Below are positions 26,784-33,906 of a stretch of DNA of 64,000 nucleotides, piece by piece. Origin of the DNA: Verrucomicrobiales bacterium (GTDB lineage Bacteria > Verrucomicrobiota > Verrucomicrobiia > Verrucomicrobiales > DEV007). Location: positions 94,740-158,739 of the forward strand of contig JARGPI010000017.1 of NCBI GenBank assembly GCA_029213005.1, in the 5' to 3' direction. Numbering within the stretch: the first letter of the stretch is position 1; every line of letters starts with the position of its first letter. The position numbers and the translations under genes are program-made. The notes beneath the pieces were generated by a model that was given only the letters and a program-made list of their open reading frames with translations, was not told the DNA's origin and made no database searches.

Positions 26784-27152
26784 ATGGCTGACTCACCTGA
26801 AGAACTTGCAAAACACAAGAAGCTATACAAATACGTTGGTATTTGGCTGATCGTATTCTCTTGCGTTGCTCTCGCTCTTGGCAAAATCCCGTTTCTCGAT
26901 TTCGGGCCTCCGGGTGCGACCTGGGAGGACATCGTGATTGGACTTTCTGTGTCCTGTATCAAAGCATCGTTGGTCGCTTTGATTTTCATGCACTTGAATC
27001 ATGAAAAGGGGTTGATCTACAAAACTCTGCTTTTCACGTTTCTCTTTTTTGTGAGTTTGATGGGGTTGACCCTGTTTGCGCTCGCTGATCCGATTAAAGA
27101 ATCGTATGATACGTTGAATACCTTGAAGGGTATTTTGAACTTCAAAAGCTAA
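26784..27152 (+). CDS. Cytochrome c oxidase subunit IV-like protein
   Basis: The 122-residue protein has three helices in the pattern of prokaryotic oxidase subunit IV: YVGIWLIVFSCVALALGKI, IVIGLSVSCIKASLVALIFMHLNHEKG and LLFTFLFFVSLMGLTLFALAD. The segment KASLVALIFMHLNHE is characteristic. It is a structural subunit without cofactors. It starts 20 bp after coxC, and its stop overlaps the ATG of the next small gene (TAATG). Confidence 0.9.
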   Translation: MADSPEELAKHKKLYKYVGIWLIVFSCVALALGKIPFLDFGPPGATWEDIVIGLSVSCIKASLVALIFMHLNHEKGLIYKTLLFTFLFFVSLMGLTLFALADPIKESYDTLNTLKGILNFKS

Positions 27153-27349
27153 TGTCACTGAAACACTTCCATCTCCTGTTTATTGTCCTGTCGATTTTGA
27201 TCACGCTGGGCTTCGGGTTGTGGGCGGTGTTATTGAACGGGCTTCCTTCCGGATTTAAGGCGATGGGCGGCTTCAGCCTCTTTCTGAGCGTAATCCTGAT
27301 TGTGTATGGCATTCGTTTCCTGCGGAAATCAAAATCGATAATTATTTAA
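27152..27349 (+). CDS. Small two-helix membrane protein of the oxidase operon
   Basis: This 65-residue protein has two hydrophobic helices (LHLLFIVLSILITLGFGLWAVL region and GFSLFLSVILIVYGIRFL) and almost nothing else. Its start overlaps the stop of the subunit IV gene by 1 bp, and the next gene follows after 2 bp, so it is translated as part of the operon. Small proteins of this kind occur in many cox operons and may be assembly factors. I do not recognise a named family. Confidence 0.75.
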   Translation: MSLKHFHLLFIVLSILITLGFGLWAVLLNGLPSGFKAMGGFSLFLSVILIVYGIRFLRKSKSIII

Positions 27350-27351
27350 CT

Positions 27352-27579
27352 TTGGACTTTTCACAGACATCTCCTGTTTTGCAGGCCTGCGCGATGTGCC
27401 TCGGTGGCGCAGAGGGTGAGCTTGCGATTGCGGCTAACACCGCGATTGGACTGATGTTGGTGTTTGTTGTTTTGGTTCTCGGATCGTTCGGGGGCTTTAT
27501 TTTTTACCTAAGCCGGAAATCCCGTCTTGTTGCAGCTGAGGATCTCGCTGCAGGAGACCGTACCCTGTTGAATCGCTAA
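27352..27579 (+). CDS. Small CxxC membrane protein of the oxidase operon
   Basis: The 75-residue protein (TTG start) has ACAMCLGG near the N-terminus, followed by one membrane helix (IGLMLVFVVLVLGSFGGFIFYL). A CxxC-containing single-pass protein of this form is seen in other cox operons and could act in copper delivery or thiol chemistry during oxidase assembly; that role is inference. The last codons (GDRTLLNR) coincide with the first unit of a 22-bp palindrome array, so the repeat has contributed the C-terminus. No upstream ATG fits. Confidence 0.7.
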   Translation: MDFSQTSPVLQACAMCLGGAEGELAIAANTAIGLMLVFVVLVLGSFGGFIFYLSRKSRLVAAEDLAAGDRTLLNR

Positions 27580-27620
27580 CTGTACCCTGTTAAGTCTTAG
27601 ACTGTACCCTGTTTTATCAC
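27557..27620. repeat. 22-bp phased palindrome array, locus B (three units)
   Basis: Three copies of GTACCCTGT start at 27560, 27582 and 27604, with a period of exactly 22 bp. They are more diverged in the right dyad arm (GTT instead of GTAC) than at the other loci. The first copy lies inside the end of the CxxC protein gene, and the array fills the gap before coxB. Confidence 0.82.
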
Positions 27621-27629
27621 TGTTTTGCT

Positions 27630-28400
27630 ATGAATCTCGAGTGGATTAATGACGTAACCTTTATGCATGAAATCGCCTCCAAGCACGGGCTGATTGGAAA
27701 TCACATGCTGGCGATTGTGCATTGGTTCATGCTGTTCCTTTTTATTGGGTGGTCGATCTTTCTGGGGATCATTCTTTATAAATTCCGCGCCAAGAAGAAC
27801 CCAAAGGCAAATTATCACGGGATCACTTCTCACTTTTCGACTCACATTGAGGTTGGAGTGGTGATTGTGGAGATTGTGTTGTTGATGGGATTTGCGTTTC
27901 CTCTCTGGGCAAAGCGGGTCGATCTTGATGAGCGTCCTACCGGTGACGACGTTGTGAATCTGCGGGCTGTCGGTGAGCAGTATCGCTGGAATTTCCATTA
28001 CGCAGGTGCTGATAAGACGGTGGGGATCACTTCCTACGAGAGAATCAACAGCGGTAGCAATCCGATCGGGCTGGTGGCTGAAGATCCAAACGCTAAAGAT
28101 GACTTCGTTTCCACTCGTGAACTGGTCCTTCCTAAAGGTCGTCCCTGTGTGATTCAGGTGACCTCGAAAGATGTGATTCACGGACTCGCGATCATTCCGA
28201 TGTTTGTTCAGCAGGACGCGATTCCAGGGCAGGAAATTCCAATGTGGTTTGTCCCGACCAAGACGGGCACCTGGGATATTGTCTGTGCTCAGCTCTGTGG
28301 CGCCAGCCATGCTAAGATGACTGCGACAATCGAAGTCAAATCTTCTGAGGAGTTCGATGAGTGGTATGCTGAGCAGAGACCCCTCCTCCCACAGGACTAA
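27630..28400 (+). CDS. coxB: Cytochrome c oxidase subunit II (CuA)
   Basis: The 256-residue protein has two N-terminal helices (HWFMLFLFIGWSIFLGIILYKF and VGVVIVEIVLLMGFAFPLW) and a periplasmic cupredoxin domain with CuA ligands: His in VIHGLAIIP and the set CAQLCGASHAKM. The Glu usual between the two Cys is Gln; the ligand there is a backbone carbonyl, so CuA should still form. It lacks a fused cytochrome c domain, which agrees with separate cytochromes in the operon. Placement last, after subunits I, III and IV and behind the repeat array, is unusual and may give it its own control. The strong hydrophobic start and the ATG at 27630 fit. Confidence 0.95.
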   Translation: MNLEWINDVTFMHEIASKHGLIGNHMLAIVHWFMLFLFIGWSIFLGIILYKFRAKKNPKANYHGITSHFSTHIEVGVVIVEIVLLMGFAFPLWAKRVDLDERPTGDDVVNLRAVGEQYRWNFHYAGADKTVGITSYERINSGSNPIGLVAEDPNAKDDFVSTRELVLPKGRPCVIQVTSKDVIHGLAIIPMFVQQDAIPGQEIPMWFVPTKTGTWDIVCAQLCGASHAKMTATIEVKSSEEFDEWYAEQRPLLPQD

Positions 28401-28467
28401 TTCCGGCACGGGATTTCCGGGCATATTTCCACTTCCAGATTGGGTCGAGAGGAGTTAATCTCTGTTC

Positions 28468-29442
28468 ATGCCTCTTCTCGAAGTCCGCAACCTAAAGACC
28501 TATTTTCACACTCGGGAAGGGGTCGTGCGAGCAGTCGACGGCGTTTCTTTCGATGTCGAAAAGGGTGAGACCGTAGGAATTGTCGGAGAGTCAGGTTCCG
28601 GGAAGTCGGTAACCTGTTATTCGCTACTGCAGCTTATCCCTCGTCCTCCGGGTCGGATTGAGGGCGGACAGGCAATGTTTGACGGCAAAAACCTTCTCAA
28701 ATTGTCTGAAGAGGAGATGCGAAAGATTCGGGGGCACAAGATCGGGATGATCTTTCAAGATCCGATGACTTCCCTGAATCCCTACATGAAGATATCGTCT
28801 CAACTCATTGAGCCGTTGCAACTTCACAAAGGCATGGGCAAAACTGAAGCTCTCGAGCGGGCGGTTGCGGAGCTCGATGCGGTGGGGATTCCCGATGCGA
28901 AAAGCCGGATCGACAGTTATCCCCACGAATTCTCGGGCGGGATGCGGCAAAGGGTCATGATCGCAATGGCAATGATCTCCAGACCCGAAATCATCATTGC
29001 TGACGAACCAACGACCGCTCTGGATGTCACCATTCAAAAGCAGGTCCTCGATTTGATCAAAACTCGACAGGAAGACCTCGGGACGGCGGTTATCTTTATC
29101 ACCCATGACCTCGCTGTGGTTTCGGAGGTTTGCGATCGGGTCAACGTGATGTATGCCGGACGTTTTGTGGAATGCGCACCGGTCGAAGCCATTTTTACGG
29201 AGCCGCGTCATCCATACACCCAGGCGCTTCAAAAATCGATTCCGGCGCTGCAGGAAAAGGGCGAAGATCTCTACACCATTCCGGGGCTACCGCCGGATTT
29301 GACCAAACCGATCGGTGGCTGCGCTTTTGCTCCGCGATGTGAGTTTGCCGTGGAGAACTGTGCTCACGGTTGGCAGCCCAAGCTGGTGGAAACCGGGCCC
29401 AATCACTGGGTTCAACATTGCCGGGGATGTGTTACCGTTTAG
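28468..29442 (+). CDS. Oligopeptide/dipeptide ABC transporter ATP-binding protein (OppD/DppD-like)
   Basis: The 324-residue ATPase has Walker A GESGSGKS, the signature FSGGMRQR, Walker B IIIADEPTTALD and the H-loop ITHDLAV. The C-terminal GCAFAPRCEFAVENC is the oligopeptide/dipeptide-type C-terminal domain with Cys residues that bind an Fe-S cluster in some members. It would drive uptake or export of peptides with an OppF-like partner. The gene is followed after 12 bp by that partner. No permease or binding protein genes are present, so they must be encoded elsewhere. Confidence 0.93.
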   Translation: MPLLEVRNLKTYFHTREGVVRAVDGVSFDVEKGETVGIVGESGSGKSVTCYSLLQLIPRPPGRIEGGQAMFDGKNLLKLSEEEMRKIRGHKIGMIFQDPMTSLNPYMKISSQLIEPLQLHKGMGKTEALERAVAELDAVGIPDAKSRIDSYPHEFSGGMRQRVMIAMAMISRPEIIIADEPTTALDVTIQKQVLDLIKTRQEDLGTAVIFITHDLAVVSEVCDRVNVMYAGRFVECAPVEAIFTEPRHPYTQALQKSIPALQEKGEDLYTIPGLPPDLTKPIGGCAFAPRCEFAVENCAHGWQPKLVETGPNHWVQHCRGCVTV

Positions 29443-29454
29443 TCAGGGAGAAAA

Positions 29455-30249
29455 ATGGCTTATCTGGAACTCGAAAATCTCACGAAGCACTTCCGGCGCC
29501 GCACCGGATTGTTCACGCCGCCGGAAATCGTAAAGGCAGTTGATCACGTCGATCTCTCGATAAATGAAGGGGAGATCATCGGTTTGGTCGGTGAGTCCGG
29601 ATGTGGGAAATCAACGTTATCGCGATTGATCATGCAGCTGCTCATGCCGACTGAAGGCAGCGTGGTGCTCCAGGGGAAACGTCTGGCCGATCTGACGCCC
29701 GAAGAAATTCGGAAACGGCGGCGGGATTTTCAGATGATCTTTCAGGATCCCTACGCGTCACTCAATCCGCGAATGACGATCTTTTCGACAATCGCTGAAG
29801 CCGTTCTGACGCGTCATCCGGATTTGGGGAAAGATTGGGATAAACTGACCGCTCAGGTTTCACTTTTGATGGAGCAGGTTGGGCTCGATTCTCGATATAT
29901 CCGGAAATATCCACATGAATTTTCCGGAGGGCAAAGACAGCGTATCGCTATCGCCAGAGCTCTCGCGACAGAGCCGAAGTTGATCATCGCTGATGAACCG
30001 GTTTCGGCCCTCGATGTTTCAATTCAGTCCCAGATCCTGAATTTGCTACGGCATCTCCAGCGGGATTTGAATTTGACCATGATTTTTATTACGCACGATC
30101 TGTCAGTGGTCAGATACATTGCTGATCGAATTGCGGTGATGGAGAAGGGCAAAATTGTTGAGCTGGGAGAGTCCGAATCGGTCTTCAAAAATCCTCAAAG
30201 CCCTTGCGCACAGGTGCTTCTGAATGCGATTCCGAAAATCCAATTTTAG
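29455..30249 (+). CDS. ABC transporter ATP-binding protein (OppF/DppF-like), short form
   Basis: The 264-residue ATPase has Walker A GESGCGKS, signature FSGGQRQR, Walker B LIIADEPVSALD and ITHDLSV. It ends shortly after VFKNPQSPCAQVLLNAIPKIQF and so lacks the C-terminal Cys-rich domain found in most OppF proteins (usually over 300 residues). It lies 12 bp after the OppD-like gene and should pair with it as the second ATPase of a peptide transporter. Confidence 0.92.
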   Translation: MAYLELENLTKHFRRRTGLFTPPEIVKAVDHVDLSINEGEIIGLVGESGCGKSTLSRLIMQLLMPTEGSVVLQGKRLADLTPEEIRKRRRDFQMIFQDPYASLNPRMTIFSTIAEAVLTRHPDLGKDWDKLTAQVSLLMEQVGLDSRYIRKYPHEFSGGQRQRIAIARALATEPKLIIADEPVSALDVSIQSQILNLLRHLQRDLNLTMIFITHDLSVVRYIADRIAVMEKGKIVELGESESVFKNPQSPCAQVLLNAIPKIQF

Positions 30250-30344
30250 TTCTTAACAGAAAAGGACTGTTAGGTGGGCCTAAGCGAATCGGCGCCCGGT
30301 TGGATTCATCATGGTAATTTTCATAAAAGATGCTTTATTATGGT

Positions 30345-30590
30345 ATGAAATCGTTAATTAAGACGATCTGTTTACCAGCCATAACGATCCTCTCATTCTT
30401 CGGGCTGACCTCCTGCCAATCCAGTCACGTCAGTCAATCCGGTCATTCGGGACCATCAAACTCATCGGTAGTTGATATGTCTCTTTTTCCCGACTCCAGA
30501 ACTCTACCGATCAGCAAAAAGAAAAAGCGCGGAGAGCTTTCGGTTGATAAGACGATTTCGCTTCCCAAACCGGATAGTACCGACCGCTAA
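30345..30590 (+). CDS. Small lipoprotein
   Basis: The product from the ATG at 30345 is 81 residues with a lipoprotein signal (ICLPAITILSFFGLTSC, lipobox LTSC) and a short hydrophilic Ser/Lys-rich mature part with no recognised domain. An ATG at 30330 gives five extra residues (MLYYG) before the basic n-region and is less likely. The gene stands alone between the oppF-like gene and a bidirectional terminator. Function unknown. Confidence 0.65.
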   Translation: MKSLIKTICLPAITILSFFGLTSCQSSHVSQSGHSGPSNSSVVDMSLFPDSRTLPISKKKKRGELSVDKTISLPKPDSTDR

Positions 30591-30660
30591 GTTTCGGTCG
30601 CTGGGGTTTCGCTTAGTTTTCGTGTGCGCTCCACTTTAGTTCGCGACGAAGCGCAAAAAC

Positions 30661-30690
30661 AAAAACGACCTCCGATTTGAGGCCGTTTTT
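30661..30690. terminator. Bidirectional rho-independent terminator
   Basis: AAAAACGACCTC (30661-30672) and GAGGCCGTTTTT (30679-30690) form a stem with one mismatch around a 6-nt loop, with A/T runs on both sides. It lies between the lipoprotein gene and the convergent accD and can serve both. Confidence 0.8.
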
Positions 30691-30725
30691 AAAAATCAGT
30701 GTGATGAGATCTGAAGTCCCGCGGA

Positions 30726-31580
30726 TTAGGCGGCCTTCGAATCACTCTTGCCTGCCAACATGAAGTTGAGCAGATTTCCGAGAGTTTCTCTCATGTTTCC
30801 GCGATCGAGAATCATGTCGATCAGACCGTGCTCTTTCATAAATTCCGCAGTCTGGAAGCCGGGAGGCAGGTTCTGATGAGTGGTTTCTTTCACCACGCGC
30901 GGACCGGCGAAGCCGATCATACATTTTGGTTCTGCGACAATGATGTCCCCCAGAGTTGCGAAACTGGCGGTGACACCACCAGTGGTTGGGTGAGTGAGAA
31001 CTGAGATGTAAGGGAGACCCGCTTCTGAGTGCCTGGCGAGCGCTCCACTGGTCTTAGCCATCTGCATCAGGCTCAGAATACCTTCGTGCATTCTGGCCCC
31101 ACCGGAAGCACAAACCAGCACAAGGCCACGCTCTTCTGCGGTGGCGAGTTCGATCGCCCGGGTAATTTTTTCTCCGGAAACGGAGCCCATACTGGCAGCG
31201 AGGAAACGGAAATCCATGACCCCAATCGCAACCGGTGCGCCGACAATCGATCCGCGTCCGGTAACGACCGCGTCTTTCAGACCGGTCTTTTGCTGGTAAC
31301 TTTTCACTTTCTCCGGATACCCCTTGAATCCGAGAGCATTGACCGTTTCCAGATTAGGATTGGTTTCTTCAAATGAACCGGGATCCAGCAGCATTTCAAT
31401 TCGCTCAGGAGCCGACAGCGTAAAATGATAATCGCACTTGTTGCAAACACGGTGGCGTTGTTGCAGGGCAATCTCGTCGACCATTTCCCCGCAGGAGGGG
31501 CATTTCTTAAATATGCCTTCCGGCATATTGTCTTTCTTTTTGTTCGTGGGTTTGAACTGTCTACGTTTAAAAATTGCCAT
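30726..31580 (-). CDS. accD: Acetyl-CoA carboxylase carboxyltransferase subunit beta
   Basis: The 284-residue protein has an N-terminal zinc ribbon (C27PSC and C46NKC) followed by the carboxyltransferase domain (VTGRGSIVGAPVAIGVMDFRFLAASMGSVSGEKI and GLVLVCASGGARMHEGILSLMQMAKTSGAL). With AccA it transfers the carboxyl group from biotin to acetyl-CoA to make malonyl-CoA, the first step of fatty-acid synthesis. The length is usual for AccD. It lies 93 bp after comF on the same strand and could be cotranscribed, and is closed by the bidirectional terminator downstream. Confidence 0.97.
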   Translation of the reverse strand: MAIFKRRQFKPTNKKKDNMPEGIFKKCPSCGEMVDEIALQQRHRVCNKCDYHFTLSAPERIEMLLDPGSFEETNPNLETVNALGFKGYPEKVKSYQQKTGLKDAVVTGRGSIVGAPVAIGVMDFRFLAASMGSVSGEKITRAIELATAEERGLVLVCASGGARMHEGILSLMQMAKTSGALARHSEAGLPYISVLTHPTTGGVTASFATLGDIIVAEPKCMIGFAGPRVVKETTHQNLPPGFQTAEFMKEHGLIDMILDRGNMRETLGNLLNFMLAGKSDSKAA

Positions 31581-31673
31581 GTCGTGTCAGCGTTAAGGCT
31601 TTGTTAAGTAAGGTCTGTATTAACGGTTTCCTGAAAAAACTAGCGGAGAAAAACACAATCACAAACGCAAATT

Positions 31674-32408
31674 TCACCCTCTCAATACGGTAATTACAGA
31701 AATTCTATTAGGTGAAAGTGTCTCTCGTAAAATAGAAGCGCATTCTGAAGCCGTTGTTCCAGTTGTTAAGACATCATCCACGATAATGATGTTCTCTGCA
31801 TCCTTTAATTTGTCGGCCATATGCTTCGCCGGGGCAAAAGCACCCTTTAGATTTGAGAGGCGTTCTTTCCGATCGAGTGTTGCCTGCCGGGTGGTGTACT
31901 GATTTCGTTTCAAGGCATTAACAATCCGGAGTTGTTTATTTTTCGGGGAGTGACGGACCCATTCCCGGGCGATTTCAAAGGATTGATTAAATCCCCGTTC
32001 CCGGAGTCTTTTGCGATGCAGGGGGACCGGAACCACCGTCCAGTCGTCGAAGTGGGAGAGTCGGCTGTCCTCCCAGACCCGTGTCATGAGTTGGCCAAAG
32101 GTCCGGGCAAAATGAATCTCGTGCACGTATTTGAAGCGGTGGATCCAATCCATAATCTCACCCTCCGCCCGGTAGGCGCCCACCGCAAAATCAAAGCTGA
32201 GATGTCGGCCCCTGCAGTTACTACATTGTTGGTTCGCCATATATCCCCGGTAACTTTGACCGCAGACATCACAAAAGGGCTCAACCTGCGGGAACAATTT
32301 CTCGTCAATGCAGGTCTGGCAAATCCCCGGTATCCCGTTTTTGTAGTAGGCGTCCCCGCAGCCCTCACACACCGGTGGGTAGGCAATTTCGAGGAGGCGA
32401 CTCAGCAT
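31674..32408 (-). CDS. comF: ComF family protein (phosphoribosyltransferase-like)
   Basis: The 244-residue protein has an N-terminal zinc-ribbon-like region (CEGCGD, CQTC, CDVCGQ, CSNC) and a C-terminal phosphoribosyltransferase domain with VPVPLHRKRLRERGFNQS and the PRPP-binding motif IIIVDDVLTTGTTASEC. ComF is required for natural transformation in several bacteria, but homologues are common in bacteria not known to be competent, and the reaction is unclear. It is upstream of accD on the same strand. Confidence 0.9.
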   Translation of the reverse strand: MLSRLLEIAYPPVCEGCGDAYYKNGIPGICQTCIDEKLFPQVEPFCDVCGQSYRGYMANQQCSNCRGRHLSFDFAVGAYRAEGEIMDWIHRFKYVHEIHFARTFGQLMTRVWEDSRLSHFDDWTVVPVPLHRKRLRERGFNQSFEIAREWVRHSPKNKQLRIVNALKRNQYTTRQATLDRKERLSNLKGAFAPAKHMADKLKDAENIIIVDDVLTTGTTASECASILRETLSPNRISVITVLRG

Positions 32409-32460
32409 CTGAAAAGCCTATGAAAAATTTCAGCTTTCGTCGAGTCGCAATTTTAGGAGC

Positions 32461-33906
32461 CTACTGATCCGCAGTGGAATAATCAGGATTGGCTTCCGGC
32501 ATCCGTGAGCCGGACTCTTTAAGGTAGGACTTTAATTCGTTGAGTAATTCGCTTCGCTTCTGCGGGCGCTGGTCCGAAAGATTGGCTGCTTCATTGGGAT
32601 CTTCAGCCAGATGGTAGAGCTCAGTTCTGTTATCCTCCTGAAACCAAATCAGTTTCCATTCACCTTTCCGTATCGCCGAGTGAGGGCGGGTTTGACTGGT
32701 CACTCCGTCGTCGATTCCGATTGTCTGCGGCGCTTCATCAAAGCCACGTTCCGGATGATAGTAGGGGAAATGCCAGAACATAGACCGATCCCCGGGGATG
32801 TCTGTCTCGCCTTTGAAAATTGGAAGTAGAGAAAGGCTGTCCCCGGCTGTGCTGGAGTCGGCTCCCGCCAGTTCGGCAAACGTCGCAAACAGATCGAGAG
32901 ATGTTACGGGATGGTCACTGATGGAACCGGGAGAGATCTGCCCTTTCCATTTCGCCACGAATGGGACGCGAATGCCGCCTTCGTAGAGATTCCACTTGCT
33001 GCCCCGAAGCGGAGCGTTCCCTGCGTAGTTAGGGTGGCCGCCATTGTCGGAGGTAAAGATGACTATAGTGGAGTCCGCTTTGCCTGATTCCTCAAGCCCC
33101 TTGAGAAGCTCGCCGATGTAATGATCCAGCGAAGTTACCATCGCTCCGTACTGAGCAACGACGCCCTTCCGGGGATGGCTGTCTGGAATCTTAGCCAGGT
33201 AGTGATCGTTGAGCCATTTGATCCGGGTATGAATGGGATCGTGGACGTAGAAGTGAGAGACCATACAGAAAAACGGAGCCGGGTGTTTCTGTTTGATAAA
33301 ATCTATCGCGTGATTGGTAAGTTTATCGATCGGAAATTCACCATCTTTTAAATCAAGATAGGAACGTTCCGGTTTCCGGTTCCAATATTGATAGGGATGA
33401 CTTCCGAACTCCTCGATCGATTCGCGGAAACCCTGATTGGGAGGACCGTGGGTCGGGCTCCAACCCAAATATTTTTTGTGGTGCTGGTTGAGGTGCCATT
33501 TTCCGTAAAACCCGGATCGATAGCCGGACGGCGCCAGCATCTCAGGCAAGGTCACTTCATCGAGATCCAGATTCAGAGTGAATGGCGGAGAACGAAGCGG
33601 AGCCTTGACGGGCTGAAATCCGGGGTTGTTCTTGGTCACAAACTCAAATCCGAGGCGTGCGGGCGTTTTGCCGGTAAGGATTCCGGCGCGAGATGCTGAG
33701 CAGATCGGAGCGGGGGAGTAGGCCCGGGTGAAGCGCATTCCCTCCGCCGAAAGCCGATCGATATTCGGCGTTTCGAAAAGCTCATTTCCATAGCAGGCGG
33801 GATCGGTCCAACTCAGGTCATCCGAAAGGATGAAAAGAATATTCGGACTCTCTGCCTCCAGGCTCGAGAGTCCCAACAGACCTGCGATCAAATACCGAAG
33901 TTTCAT
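32461..33906 (-). CDS. Exported sulfatase
   Basis: The 481-residue protein has a signal peptide (MKLRYLIAGLLGLSSLEAES) and a sulfatase domain: metal-binding DDLSWTD, the formylglycine motif CSASRAG in PAPICSASRAGILTGKTPAR, and GKWHLNQHHK. The Cys must be converted to formylglycine by a maturase encoded elsewhere. It probably cleaves sulfate esters of polysaccharides. It is the last gene of the GntR/FG-GAP-sialidase operon and overlaps the upstream gene by 4 bp. Substrate cannot be inferred. Confidence 0.93.
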   Translation of the reverse strand: MKLRYLIAGLLGLSSLEAESPNILFILSDDLSWTDPACYGNELFETPNIDRLSAEGMRFTRAYSPAPICSASRAGILTGKTPARLGFEFVTKNNPGFQPVKAPLRSPPFTLNLDLDEVTLPEMLAPSGYRSGFYGKWHLNQHHKKYLGWSPTHGPPNQGFRESIEEFGSHPYQYWNRKPERSYLDLKDGEFPIDKLTNHAIDFIKQKHPAPFFCMVSHFYVHDPIHTRIKWLNDHYLAKIPDSHPRKGVVAQYGAMVTSLDHYIGELLKGLEESGKADSTIVIFTSDNGGHPNYAGNAPLRGSKWNLYEGGIRVPFVAKWKGQISPGSISDHPVTSLDLFATFAELAGADSSTAGDSLSLLPIFKGETDIPGDRSMFWHFPYYHPERGFDEAPQTIGIDDGVTSQTRPHSAIRKGEWKLIWFQEDNRTELYHLAEDPNEAANLSDQRPQKRSELLNELKSYLKESGSRMPEANPDYSTADQ

